Shown here in pieces: positions 1-8,308 of a DNA stretch of 13,152 nt. The notes beneath the pieces were generated by a model. The model was not told the DNA's origin and searched no databases. It was given only the letters and a program-made list of their open reading frames with translations. The position numbers and the translations under genes were made by a program. Origin of the DNA: an uncultured Bacilli bacterium (GTDB lineage: Bacteria > Bacillota_I > Bacilli_A > RF39 > UBA660). The stretch covers positions 1 through 13,152 of the forward strand of contig CANQZX010000028.1 in NCBI GenBank assembly GCA_947628445.1, read 5' to 3'. How positions within the stretch are numbered: the stretch's first letter is position 1; each line of letters starts with the position of its first letter.

Positions 1-3
1 TCA

Positions 4-40
4 TGTGATACAACTCCTTGAACAAGATCATTGTATCACA
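4..40. other. Perfect 10-bp inverted repeat
   Basis: TGTGATACAA (4-13) is matched by its exact reverse complement TTGTATCACA (31-40) across a 17-nt gap. The gap contains a second small stem, CTTG/CAAG (17-20 and 23-26). The structure lies downstream of the ileS terminator, at the window edge. It could be a transcript hairpin at the end of a gene outside the window, or a protein-binding site, although 17 nt is a long gap for a dimeric operator. No run of T follows directly, so it is not by itself a terminator. Confidence 0.5.
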
Positions 41-44
41 AATT

Positions 45-77
45 GTCCTGTTTTCCTTATGAATTCAGGACTTTTTT
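45..77 (+). terminator. Possible plus-strand intrinsic terminator
   Basis: GTCCTG (45-50) pairs with CAGGAC (66-71), followed at once by six T (72-77). The 15-nt loop can form an extra TTC/GAA pair set. Read on the plus strand this is a short but plausible terminator for a gene ending to the left of the window, convergent with ileS. The stem is only 6 bp, so confidence is moderate. Confidence 0.45.
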
Positions 78-83
78 AATTTA

Positions 84-130
84 TTAAAAAAAGAAACTGT
101 CTAGAAATTAATCATTTAATTTCCGGACAG
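84..130 (-). terminator. Intrinsic terminator of ileS
   Basis: On the minus strand, CTGTCCGGAAATTA (130-117) pairs with TAATTTCTAGACAG (110-97) around a 6-nt loop. This gives a 14-bp stem with one mismatch and one G-U pair, followed by a T-rich tract (96-86, including seven consecutive T). It begins 12 nt after the ileS stop codon. The opposite strand has no T-tract after the hairpin, so it acts in the ileS direction only. Confidence 0.85.
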
Positions 131-142
131 CCCCTTTATATT

Positions 143-3100
143 TTAAAGCTTAACAATCGCAATACCGATTTGTTCATTATTAAGATCAATATCTTTTGGG
201 ATCTCGTCAAAAGTAAATTCTGTGGCCAAAGTTTCGCGAGCAATATAATCATGATGTTTTTCAATAGCCTCAGCAATTTTAGGCGAAACATTAAAGGTAA
301 TTTTAATCCGATCTGCCACATTGTATTCCTTTGCTTTCCGCATATTTTGAATTTTGGAAACTAATTCACGAGCAATACCTTCTTTTTCTAAATCTTCGGT
401 AATTTCGGTATTTAAGATAATAAAGTTATTGTTATCCATGCCCACATTAAAGCCCGCTTTTGCCGTAAAGCGAATATCGACCATTTCTTTAGTTACTGTT
501 AAGTTTTCGGCTCCCAGTGGCATCGTAATAGCTTCTCCACTATTTAATTTCGTGATTTCCGCCATGGTTAAATTGGCTAAGTTGGTTTGGAAATCTTTTA
601 TTTTGGCTCCTAGAGTTTTCCCTACTTCTTTAAAGTTTGGTTTAACACTTAAATCCATATAGGCACTTAAATCATCGATAAAATTAACTTTTTTAACATT
701 TAATTCTTCTTCAATTAAAGCGGTCATATCGCCAATAACTTTTTTATTTTTACCATCAATTAGGGCTTCCGCAAGCGGTTGCCGTACCTTAATTTTAGCT
801 TCTTCCCGGACATAACGACCGGTACTGATAAGTCCCCGAACTAAATCCATTTGGGTTTCTAATTGTAAATTAATTAATTGGGTATCATATTTGGGATAAT
901 CAGTTAAATGCACAGATTTTTCGCCCGTTAAATTCCGATACATTTCTTCGGCTAAGAAAGGGGTAAGTGGCGCCATTAATTTACTTAAGCCCACTAAAAC
1001 CTCATAGGTTGTCATATAAACACTTTTTTTCGAATTATCGAGTTCACTCGCCCAGAAGCGATTCCGATTTCGGCGAATATACCAGTTTGATAAATCATCG
1101 GAAACAAAGTCAGTTAAATAATGAACAACTTTATTTAAATCATATTCATCAAAAGCATTTGTAACATTTTTAATTAAGCCGTGATATTTGGAAATTAACC
1201 ATTTATCGATGTCGGGCCGCATATTATAAACAACCGCACACTCATCAGTATCAATACCATCGACATTGGCATACATCGTAAAGAAATTATACGCATTTTT
1301 TAAGGGATTAAAGAACTTCGAGTAAACTTCTTTTAAACCATCAATATCAAATTTTAATGGCGTCCAAACCGGTGAAACATAAGGTAAATAAAATCTAACC
1401 ACATCGGCCCCATATTCTTTAATCGTGGTAAATGGTTCGACAATATTACCTCGCGATTTACTCATCTTTTTTCCTTCCGCATCGAGTAATAAGTCATTTA
1501 CTAAAACATTTTTAAAAGGACTACATCCTTTAACAAAAGTAGAAATTACTAAAAGGGTATAAAACCAGCCACGAGTTTGATCGATACCTTCGCAAATAAA
1601 GTCAGCCGGGAATTGTTCTTCGAACAACTTTTCATTTTCAAAAGGATAATGATATTGGGCAAAAGGCATTGATCCCGAATCAAACCAGCAATCTAAAACA
1701 TCGGCAATGCGGTGCATTTCGTCCCCACATTTCGGGCATTTTAAAGTGACTTCATCAATATAGGGCTTATGTAAATCAAAATCTTCGCCAATTGGGCAAG
1801 TGGCCATTTCCTTTAATTCGGCAATTGAGCCCACCATATGATTATAGCCGCAAGCACATTTCCAAAAAGGAATAGGACTGCCCCAATACCGACTGCGCGA
1901 TACATTCCAATCTTTTGCCCCAGCAATCCAATTAGCAAATCGTTTTTCCCCAACATAAGCCGGATACCAATTTACTTTTTTATTGGCTTCAACCATTTGA
2001 TTTTTAAACTTGGAAACCGCAATGTAATAACTTGGCATAGAATAATAGATTAAAGGCGTATGGCAGCGCCAGCAATGCGGATATTCGTGCATAATTTTTT
2101 GTTTTTTAAATAATTGATCATGTTCTTTTAAATAATCAACAACCTCTTCATTAACATCGTGAACAAATTTCCCTTGCCATAATCCCGCGGTATAACAACC
2201 ATCTTTACCAACCGGATTTAAAACAGGTAAATCATAGTTTCGACCGACATTGGCATCATCATCCCCAAAAGCAGGAGCAATATGGACAATACCGGTTCCA
2301 TCTTCCATTGTTACATATTCATCACAAGTAACATAAAAGGCCTTTTTATCGACATCTAAACATGGAATTAATTGTTCATATTCCGTATATTCTAATTCTT
2401 TACCTTTAAAAGTTTTTAAGATTTCGACCTCATCACCTAAAACACTTGAAACTAAGGCCTTGGCTAAAATAAATTTATTTCCCCGCGATTCTACCAAGCA
2501 ATAATCTTCCGTCGGATTAACACATAAAGCCACATTGGCAACTAAAGTCCAAGGAGTTGTCGTCCAAACTAAAAAGTAAATATCGGCATCTTTTTGTTTA
2601 AAAGGGACATAAACTGTTAGAGCTTGATCTTGTTCATAATCTTGAGCCACTTCGTGAGAAGCCAAACCGGTACCACAATGCGGACAATACGGTACCACCC
2701 GGGTTCCTTCATAAAATAAACCTGCTTCATAGAATTTTTTTAAAATCCACCATTCGGTTTCAATATATTCATTTTTATAAGTTAGATACGGATTTTCAAC
2801 ATCAATAAATTGCCCCATTTTACTAGTAAGATCGGTAAAAGCGGCTTCATTTTCCCGCACACTTTTCCGACATTCTTCGTTAAACTTAGCTACCCCTAAG
2901 GCCTCAATTTCTTTTTTCGAAGAAATACCTAACTTTTTTTCAACATGATTTTCAATTGGCAAACCATGGGTATCCCAACCGACTTTCCGAATAACTTTTT
3001 TACCTTGCATCACATGATATTTACAAAGGGCATCTTTAAGATTTTTAGCCACCATGTGATGAAGACCGGGAAAACCATTGGCAAAAGCCGGACCATCATA

Positions 3101-3235
3101 AAATACATAGTTTTGGGCATCTTTCCGGAGTTCATTTTGCTCTTTCATAATTTCATTAATGCCACCCCAAGAAGCCAAAATACTTTCTTCAACCTCCGCC
3201 ACGGGTCGTTTGTCTAATTCTTTAAAATTTTTCAT
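143..3235 (-). CDS. ileS: Isoleucyl-tRNA synthetase, type II (GxHH variant)
   Basis: Cytoplasmic class Ia enzyme that charges tRNA-Ile with isoleucine using ATP. The protein is 1030 aa, the size of the eukaryote-like type II IleRS rather than the roughly 920-aa type I. Visible in order: YDGPAFANG (46-54) leading into the signature region; CPHC (184-187) and CWRC (388-391) around the CP1 editing domain, which has TTTPWT (225-230) and GTGIVHIAPAFGDDD (313-327); further Cys pairs at 460/462 and 500/503; KMSKS (590-594); and the anticodon-binding region beyond about residue 700. The HIGH position reads GLHH (57-60), a GxHH permutation of HxGH. The ATG at 3235 is chosen because an AAGGA Shine-Dalgarno lies 6-7 nt upstream and the in-frame extension to 3316 translates the T-box structure. 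The gene has its own promoter, T-box and terminator. Identity is certain; altered drug response is inferred from work on other GxHH enzymes. Confidence 0.97.
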   Translation of the reverse strand: MKNFKELDKRPVAEVEESILASWGGINEIMKEQNELRKDAQNYVFYDGPAFANGFPGLHHMVAKNLKDALCKYHVMQGKKVIRKVGWDTHGLPIENHVEKKLGISSKKEIEALGVAKFNEECRKSVRENEAAFTDLTSKMGQFIDVENPYLTYKNEYIETEWWILKKFYEAGLFYEGTRVVPYCPHCGTGLASHEVAQDYEQDQALTVYVPFKQKDADIYFLVWTTTPWTLVANVALCVNPTEDYCLVESRGNKFILAKALVSSVLGDEVEILKTFKGKELEYTEYEQLIPCLDVDKKAFYVTCDEYVTMEDGTGIVHIAPAFGDDDANVGRNYDLPVLNPVGKDGCYTAGLWQGKFVHDVNEEVVDYLKEHDQLFKKQKIMHEYPHCWRCHTPLIYYSMPSYYIAVSKFKNQMVEANKKVNWYPAYVGEKRFANWIAGAKDWNVSRSRYWGSPIPFWKCACGYNHMVGSIAELKEMATCPIGEDFDLHKPYIDEVTLKCPKCGDEMHRIADVLDCWFDSGSMPFAQYHYPFENEKLFEEQFPADFICEGIDQTRGWFYTLLVISTFVKGCSPFKNVLVNDLLLDAEGKKMSKSRGNIVEPFTTIKEYGADVVRFYLPYVSPVWTPLKFDIDGLKEVYSKFFNPLKNAYNFFTMYANVDGIDTDECAVVYNMRPDIDKWLISKYHGLIKNVTNAFDEYDLNKVVHYLTDFVSDDLSNWYIRRNRNRFWASELDNSKKSVYMTTYEVLVGLSKLMAPLTPFLAEEMYRNLTGEKSVHLTDYPKYDTQLINLQLETQMDLVRGLISTGRYVREEAKIKVRQPLAEALIDGKNKKVIGDMTALIEEELNVKKVNFIDDLSAYMDLSVKPNFKEVGKTLGAKIKDFQTNLANLTMAEITKLNSGEAITMPLGAENLTVTKEMVDIRFTAKAGFNVGMDNNNFIILNTEITEDLEKEGIARELVSKIQNMRKAKEYNVADRIKITFNVSPKIAEAIEKHHDYIARETLATEFTFDEIPKDIDLNNEQIGIAIVKL

Positions 3236-3256
3236 TCTCTTTCCTTCTTTCCAAAT

Positions 3257-3477
3257 AAAAAAGGTCGTGCCAAAGGACGAGTTTCCCCGTGGTACCACCT
3301 TTATTTTTTTACTCATTTTCTCCTAACGCGAGATGACGAAATAACTTACTTTCATTTTTCAGTTATTCAACTAGCAAGGGATATATATTTAATTTTCTTT
3401 ATAGTCTTTCACCCCAAGGACTAATTCGCTGGCAAGAATTGATTAAATATACCTGTCTTGGTCTTCATTTTTAACAT
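3257..3477 (-). promoter_or_regulatory. T-box riboswitch leader (tRNA-Ile) of ileS
   Basis: This leader senses uncharged tRNA and controls transcription of ileS. The antiterminator is textbook: AAAGG (3302-3298), bulge TGGTACC (3297-3291), ACGGG (3290-3286), GAAA tetraloop, CTCGT (3281-3277), CCTTT (3276-3272). The bulge base after TGG is T, which pairs with an A discriminator as in tRNA-Ile. The competing terminator pairs AAAGGTGGTACC with GGCACGACCTTT and ends in six T (3262-3257). Stem I has AGCGA and a GGTGAAA terminal loop, matching the conserved distal T-loop pair that docks on the tRNA elbow. The 3' side of the specifier loop holds ATC (3382-3380), an Ile codon; neighbouring ATA triplets make the exact register less certain. 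A small stem III (TCTC/GAGA) precedes the antiterminator. Confidence 0.95.
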
Positions 3478-3483
3478 ATTCCT

Positions 3484-3512
3484 ATTATAATTTTTCCCCG
3501 TTTTAAAGTCAA
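3484..3512 (-). promoter_or_regulatory. Sigma-A promoter of ileS
   Basis: TTGACT (3512-3507), a 17-bp spacer, and a perfect TATAAT (3489-3484) place the start of transcription near 3477, at the head of the T-box. The -35 lies 4 bp past the stop codon of the upstream phosphohexomutase gene. ileS is therefore independently transcribed although it follows in the same direction. Confidence 0.9.
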
Positions 3513-3515
3513 GCG

Positions 3516-4874
3516 TTACTTGTTATATTCATTTATTAACGGGATAAATAAATCTTGTAATAAAGTTAACCCCTCCGGAGTATCGGCTTCCGCCCGAAAG
3601 GTTAAATTATTGCCGGTATTACTACCCCGAATTAAAGCCCAACCATTAGTAAAATTAACCCGAATGCCATCAATATCATTAATTGGATACCGATTCTTTT
3701 GACAATATTCCTTGATATTTGCTACTACTTTTACCTTTAAGGCTTCCGTTGTCGGAATCTTTAACTCCGGTGTATTGTAATAATGGGGAATATCTTCACA
3801 CAATTTACTTAGTTTTTCACTTGTCTTTGATAAAAGTTCAAGTAACCGTAAAGCGGCATAAAAGGCCGAAACTACATCATTAGTCCGATCGCGAAAGAAA
3901 ATGTGGCCCGAATATTCGGCCCCAAAGGGAAGATTATCGGCTAAAACCTTGGCTTCGGTAAAACTAGCTCCCGTGCGATAGCAGATACCCTTGGCCCCTA
4001 ATTTATTAATTTCATCGGCAACACTCTTAGAACACTTTACATCATAAAGATAGGTTTTATTAGTAACCTCTTTATTAAGTTCCCGAATCATTAAAATCAT
4101 ATAGTTTTCAATAGGCATTAACTCGCCATTTTCCATCACAACCCCTAGCCGATCCCCATCACCATCAAAAGCAATTCCTAAATCGGCTTTACTATTTTTA
4201 ACGGCCTCACTTAATTGTTGCATATTTTCGGGTACCGCGGGATCAGGATGATGATTAGGAAAATTACCATCACTGGCCTCATTAATAATTTCCAGTTCCA
4301 AGTTAAAATTACTAAATACTTTTCGCGCATAAAGCGCGGTTATTCCGTTACCACAATCCAAAACAACTTTGCGCTTGCGTTGACCAAACTTAAGGGCATA
4401 TTTTAAATATTCTAAATATTTATCAAAAATATTTTGGTGATCGCAACGACCTAAGCCCTTTAAAAAATGACCCGCCAAAGTATAATTTTTAAAATCCGTT
4501 ATCATTTCGCCCCGCGCATTAATAACCCCCTTATCTAACGAAAACTTAAAACCATTTTCATCTTTGGGATTATGCGAAGCTGTAACCATAATGCCCGGCA
4601 ATTGATTTAAATAACGCGCATAGTAATTCATAGGTGTTGTCGTTTGGCCATAGTCGATAACATTTAGACCGGTGGAGGTTAGACCTTTAACTAAACTTTG
4701 AGTAAGCGAATCACTACTTAAGCGATTATCCCGGGAAACAATACAGCGATTAATTTGCATTTTTTCTTGCAAATAAGAGCCATAACTAAGGCCAATAGTA
4801 TAGGCCAAATCTTCGTTTATTTCTGTGGGGTACTTGCCCCGAATATCATAGGCCCGAAATATTTCTTCGTTCAT
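3516..4874 (-). CDS. Phosphomannomutase/phosphoglucomutase family protein
   Basis: Alpha-D-phosphohexomutase, 452 aa, interconverting sugar 1- and 6-phosphates through a phosphoserine. Visible: an N-terminal RAYDIRG (7-13); catalytic loop TASHNP with Ser100; metal loop DGDGDR (237-242); sugar-specificity loop GAEYSGH (318-324); and a C-terminal phosphate-binding RGSNTGN (416-422). This order and length fit the bacterial PMM/PGM (ManB/AlgC-like) group rather than GlmM. It usually supplies mannose-1-P or glucose-1-P for glycan synthesis. An AGGAGG Shine-Dalgarno precedes the ATG and overlaps the TAG stop of deoD, with an 8-nt gap, so the two are probably translationally coupled. Coupling to a nucleoside phosphorylase leaves open that pentose 1-phosphates are also used. 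The exact substrate cannot be read from sequence. Confidence 0.9.
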   Translation of the reverse strand: MNEEIFRAYDIRGKYPTEINEDLAYTIGLSYGSYLQEKMQINRCIVSRDNRLSSDSLTQSLVKGLTSTGLNVIDYGQTTTPMNYYARYLNQLPGIMVTASHNPKDENGFKFSLDKGVINARGEMITDFKNYTLAGHFLKGLGRCDHQNIFDKYLEYLKYALKFGQRKRKVVLDCGNGITALYARKVFSNFNLELEIINEASDGNFPNHHPDPAVPENMQQLSEAVKNSKADLGIAFDGDGDRLGVVMENGELMPIENYMILMIRELNKEVTNKTYLYDVKCSKSVADEINKLGAKGICYRTGASFTEAKVLADNLPFGAEYSGHIFFRDRTNDVVSAFYAALRLLELLSKTSEKLSKLCEDIPHYYNTPELKIPTTEALKVKVVANIKEYCQKNRYPINDIDGIRVNFTNGWALIRGSNTGNNLTFRAEADTPEGLTLLQDLFIPLINEYNK

Positions 4875-4882
4875 TTTCCCTC

Positions 4883-5608
4883 CTATTTAATGATGGCTTC
4901 TAAAGCCAATTTAATCATATTATTTAAGTTTGTTTCCCTCTCTTGAGGACTTAAAACGACTTGCGAATATTTAGAATCAACGACAGTTGCCATCACCGCC
5001 GCGGCAACCTTGCAAGAATTAGCCACATGAATAATGCCAAAGGCCTCCATTTCTTCGGCTAAAATATTATATTCTTCCGGGATTCTTTTTAAAACTCGTT
5101 CAAAGTCAATATAGGGTCCAAAGACATCCATCGTTGTCATCATTCCTTTACGAATTTTAATATTTAACTCCTTAGCCGCAGTCTCAACCGTTTTAGTTAG
5201 AGCTTCATGGGGTTTTACCACAAAGTTAGGATAATTATTATAAGTATAAGCAAAATTAGATTCCGAATAAACGGCATCGGCTAAAATAATATCCCCAATT
5301 TCGGCTTCAGGACTTACGGCCCCACATGTTCCAATGCGCATTATTTTGGTCACATGAAAATAATGAATTAATTCAAAAGTATAAATACTGGCACTGGGCA
5401 TGCCCATCCCACTACCCATGACGGTTATTTTTTGGCCCTTATAAAAGCCCGTATAACCTGACATATTGCGAATATTAGTTACTAACTTGGCTTGTTCCAA
5501 AAAATGTTCGGCGATATATTTGGCCCGCAGTGGATCGCCAGGAAATATTACAAAAGGTCCTATATCAGCCCCTGCTTCAATATGAATGGGATCCTCCCCA
5601 ATAAACAT
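4883..5608 (-). CDS. deoD: Purine nucleoside phosphorylase, DeoD type
   Basis: Cytoplasmic hexameric phosphorylase of the purine salvage pathway. It splits (deoxy)purine nucleosides with phosphate into base and (deoxy)ribose 1-phosphate. The 241-aa product is close to the family length of about 235. Visible: GDPLRAKYIAE (24-34), which includes the phosphate-binding Arg; GSGMGMPSASIY (65-76); RIGTCGAV (91-98); EMEAFG (186-191), which binds the ribose; and Asp211 in TVVDS, the expected proton donor to the base. The ATG at 5608 is chosen because homology starts here, with GGGTG about 9 nt upstream. A TTG-initiated extension to 5641 would add 11 residues outside the family pattern. It follows the MBOAT gene by 92 nt with a candidate promoter in the gap, and is coupled to the phosphohexomutase downstream. 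Confidence 0.95.
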   Translation of the reverse strand: MFIGEDPIHIEAGADIGPFVIFPGDPLRAKYIAEHFLEQAKLVTNIRNMSGYTGFYKGQKITVMGSGMGMPSASIYTFELIHYFHVTKIMRIGTCGAVSPEAEIGDIILADAVYSESNFAYTYNNYPNFVVKPHEALTKTVETAAKELNIKIRKGMMTTMDVFGPYIDFERVLKRIPEEYNILAEEMEAFGIIHVANSCKVAAAVMATVVDSKYSQVVLSPQERETNLNNMIKLALEAIIK

Positions 5609-5652
5609 CCGTATCACACCCTTTATATAAGCATACCACAAATTAGTTTTTT

Positions 5653-5682
5653 ATGCTATTTTTTCTGGTCTCTTTATGTCAA
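5653..5682 (-). promoter_or_regulatory. Candidate promoter of deoD operon
   Basis: A perfect -35, TTGACA (5682-5677), is followed after 18 bp by TAGCAT (5658-5653), a 4/6 match to the -10 consensus. It would start a leader of roughly 35-40 nt before the deoD ATG. No convincing terminator separates deoD from the MBOAT gene, only an AT-only GTTTTAA/TTAAAAC repeat, so read-through from upstream is also possible. Confidence 0.5.
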
Positions 5683-5700
5683 GTTTTAAAAAGAAGAAAA

Positions 5701-7119
5701 TTAAAACCGGAAATAAATAAACGGATTATATAAAGAACTAATTAAAAACATGATGGAAATGAGCAAAACCCCTAACAAAAAGCCCTTCTTAAGAATATTA
5801 TAAAGACGCTTATTTTGGTATTTTTGCTCTAGTGTTTGACCGAGATTAATGCTGAAAATTAGGGCTAACAAGAAATATGGTAAAGCCGAAATCACATTCG
5901 GATTAGCGTTTAAAAAGTCCAATAAATTAATGGTATTAGCCCCTTTAAATAAATGACTTAAGATTAAAGTTAAATCGCCCAAGGAATTAACGCGGAAAAT
6001 AATCCAACCAACATTAATTAAGATAAAGGTTATTAAATATTGGCAAATTTTTGGAAGCCGATCTAAATATTTGCTCCATAACTTTTTTTCCCCAATTAAA
6101 AGGATTAAATAGTAAAGACCCCAGATAATAAAGTTCCATGCTGCCCCATGCCAAAAGCCCGTTAAAAGCCAAACTATCGTCATATTTAAAAGCCAACGGC
6201 TCACACTTACTCGATTACCTCCTAAAGGGATATAAACATATTCCCGGAAAAAAGTCGTTAAACTCATGTGCCATCTCCGCCAAAAATCTGTAATTGATTT
6301 GGCCATATACGGATAATTAAAGTTTTCCAAAAACTCAAAACCAAAAATTTGGCCTAACCCAATAGCCATATCAGAATAACCACTAAAATCAAAATAAATT
6401 TGGAAAGTATAAGCCAAAATACCTAAAATTAAAACGCCACTACTAAAATGACCTAAATTACCACTGTTATAAATCGTATCGGCAATAATTGCCATATTAT
6501 TAGCAATAATAACTTTTTTCCCTAAACCAATAATAAAACGTTCTACCCCACGAATAATTTTAGACAAACTTTCTTGGCGGTTTTCTAATTGTTTTTCAAT
6601 TGTTTCATACCGCACAATTGGTCCCGCAATTAATTGGGGAAAAAAGGAAATATATAAAGCCAAATTAAAAAAGTTTTTTTGAACACTAATTTTTCCTCGA
6701 TACAAGTCAATAATATAAGTTAAAATTTGAAAAGTATAAAAACTAATCCCGATTGGTAAAACAATATTTTTAACCTCCCACGAGGTTTTAAAAAACTGAT
6801 TGAGATTCGTAATAAAAAAATTGGTATATTTAAAATATATTAAAGAACTAGTGATAAGGAGGATACTTATCACTAAACAAATTAATTTGTTTAGCTTCTG
6901 CTTTTGAAAATGGTCAATAAGTAACCCAAAAATATAACTTACAAATACCGTTAAAAGCATAAGCAAAATATATTTGGGTTCGCCCCAAGCATAGAAAACG
7001 AGTGAAAAAATTAAAAGTAAGATATTTTTGATTTTCATATACTTTCGGGGAATAATAAAGTAACATATTAAAAGTAAAGGTAAAAAGGCAAAAAGAAAAG
7101 TTAAACTACTAAATAACAT
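5701..7119 (-). CDS. MBOAT-family membrane O-acyltransferase (AlgI/DltB-like)
   Basis: Polytopic inner-membrane protein, 472 aa, expected to move acyl groups (often acetyl) from a cytoplasmic donor across the membrane for O-acylation of an extracellular polymer. Many hydrophobic segments run from residue 6 to 465. Family landmarks are FYAWGEPKY (42-50), LPIGISFYTFQ (121-131), FDFSGYSDMAIG (243-254), FWRRWHMSL with His284 (279-287), YIPLGGNR (296-303), and the catalytic GFWHGAAWNF with His324 (321-330). The C-terminus PFIYFRF resembles the usual family ending. The start overlaps the upstream gene's signals: GGAGG lies inside the last codons of the DHHW gene and only 1 nt separates stop from start, so the two are coupled. 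The target could be an exopolysaccharide, teichoic acid or other wall glycan; which one is not shown. Confidence 0.93.
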   Translation of the reverse strand: MLFSSLTFLFAFLPLLLICYFIIPRKYMKIKNILLLIFSLVFYAWGEPKYILLMLLTVFVSYIFGLLIDHFQKQKLNKLICLVISILLITSSLIYFKYTNFFITNLNQFFKTSWEVKNIVLPIGISFYTFQILTYIIDLYRGKISVQKNFFNLALYISFFPQLIAGPIVRYETIEKQLENRQESLSKIIRGVERFIIGLGKKVIIANNMAIIADTIYNSGNLGHFSSGVLILGILAYTFQIYFDFSGYSDMAIGLGQIFGFEFLENFNYPYMAKSITDFWRRWHMSLTTFFREYVYIPLGGNRVSVSRWLLNMTIVWLLTGFWHGAAWNFIIWGLYYLILLIGEKKLWSKYLDRLPKICQYLITFILINVGWIIFRVNSLGDLTLILSHLFKGANTINLLDFLNANPNVISALPYFLLALIFSINLGQTLEQKYQNKRLYNILKKGFLLGVLLISIMFLISSLYNPFIYFRF

Positions 7120-7120
7120 C

Positions 7121-8284
7121 TTAATTACCTCCTTCCAACATAAAAGTATCTAAGACATAAAAATCAATATTACCAATAAACAAAACTTGGGAAATATCGT
7201 TTTCTTTAATAAATTCCGCAATATTAAATTCTTTACCCATATCTGTTTTATAAGCCCGTAAATCAACATTATAAGTTTTATTAAAATGACTAGCTACTAA
7301 ATCATTAATGGCATTATCATAAGATTCCCCTAAAATTAATAAATTAGTTTTAGTGGGTTGCTGAAAATCAAATTCAATTAAACCATAGTCGGAACCATAA
7401 TAATCGCCATAACTAGGGACATTAACTTTTCCGGCTAAATAAAGATCTTTATTGCTATATTTATCCACTAAAGAGCCATTAATATAAACATCATGTTCAG
7501 GTAAAGCAAATAAATAAGCACATAATTGTTCTTTAAAGAAAAGATTTCCGCCAATATCGGTGGCTTTCGAACCACTTATATAGGCATCAAAGCATCTTTC
7601 TTCGGTATAATTTTGGGCATCTTCCCCCGTAAGCATTTTAATTACTTCCTGATAGGCCTTATAAGAACCCTTATAGTTCCAATGATGATCTGTTTTATAG
7701 AAATAATTTTGAAATTCTTTAAAATTATTTATCGCAAATTTTTGCATCGTTAAATTAGCTTTAAAATGATTTTGCATATATTCATAAGCCCCTAATTTCG
7801 CATTATTTTCAAAATTAATATCTGTATCTTTTTCAATATAATATAAATACCATTTAACTTGGGGATTACTATTAATTATCGAGCGATAATTAGCCATTTT
7901 AGCGTCTAAACGAGGAATTTCTTCATTTAAATCATTAAAAGCATAAACTAAATTATCTTCAATTAAATAAATACCCCCTAAATTTTGATATAAAATATGA
8001 TTTAATTTATAAAAAGCTAATTTACTGATTAAAGAACTACTTTTTTCAACTACTTTCATTTTACTATTTAAAGGTAATTGATCCGCTAATGCTAGTTCAT
8101 ATTGATTTTGAAAAGAATTATTTAAAAATTTAGTCAAGGTAAAAGACGGAAGCCGATTAGCCGCCCGATTTTCTAAATAATTAAAATCACTTTGTTTTAT
8201 ATAAGGAATTATTAAACCACCCATAATAATTATTATAAAAATTGCCAAAAATATTTTATCTTCTATTGCCAGTTTAGTTTTCAA
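7121..8284 (-). CDS. DHHW-family protein (AlgX/AlgJ-like O-acetylation partner)
   Basis: Membrane-anchored, surface-facing protein, 387 aa. One N-terminal hydrophobic segment (about 11-27) is followed by an extracellular domain. The signature TDHHW (198-202, with Asp199 and His200) and a downstream GES (319-321, with candidate nucleophile Ser321) match the SGNH-like fold of AlgX/AlgJ and Firmicute DHHW proteins, which complete transfer of acyl groups delivered by an MBOAT partner. The partner lies 1 nt downstream. The start appears to be TTG at 8284, with GGGGTG 6 nt upstream; the ATG at 8288 opens a 4-codon frame only. Transcription probably starts near 8302, from a promoter whose spacer is a (TA)10 tract, so expression may be phase variable. 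Catalytic function rests on family knowledge. Confidence 0.88.
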   Translation of the reverse strand: MKTKLAIEDKIFLAIFIIIIMGGLIIPYIKQSDFNYLENRAANRLPSFTLTKFLNNSFQNQYELALADQLPLNSKMKVVEKSSSLISKLAFYKLNHILYQNLGGIYLIEDNLVYAFNDLNEEIPRLDAKMANYRSIINSNPQVKWYLYYIEKDTDINFENNAKLGAYEYMQNHFKANLTMQKFAINNFKEFQNYFYKTDHHWNYKGSYKAYQEVIKMLTGEDAQNYTEERCFDAYISGSKATDIGGNLFFKEQLCAYLFALPEHDVYINGSLVDKYSNKDLYLAGKVNVPSYGDYYGSDYGLIEFDFQQPTKTNLLILGESYDNAINDLVASHFNKTYNVDLRAYKTDMGKEFNIAEFIKENDISQVLFIGNIDFYVLDTFMLEGGN

Positions 8285-8308
8285 TCATAACACCCCGCAA
8301 CACCTTTA

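Noticed and set aside
4..40. CIRCE, CRP or FNR operator
   Set aside because: The repeat sequence and its 17-nt gap match none of these; the TGTGA/TCACA ends are too far apart for CRP.
143..3235. Plus-strand open frames lying opposite ileS and the other minus-strand genes
   Set aside because: They are shadows of well-identified genes, without ribosome sites or recognisable products.
3218..3245. Shared AGGAAAGAGAATGAAAAA at the starts of ileS and the surface-protein gene
   Set aside because: Striking but explained by similar ribosome sites plus Lys-rich starts; flanking sequence differs, so not a transposed copy.
3236..3316. In-frame N-terminal extension of IleRS by 27 residues
   Set aside because: It translates the T-box antiterminator/terminator; the ATG at 3235 has a proper ribosome site and begins the conserved protein.
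5609..5641. TTG-initiated extension of DeoD
   Set aside because: Adds 11 non-conserved residues, lies near the predicted transcription start and has no ribosome site; the ATG at 5608 fits family length.
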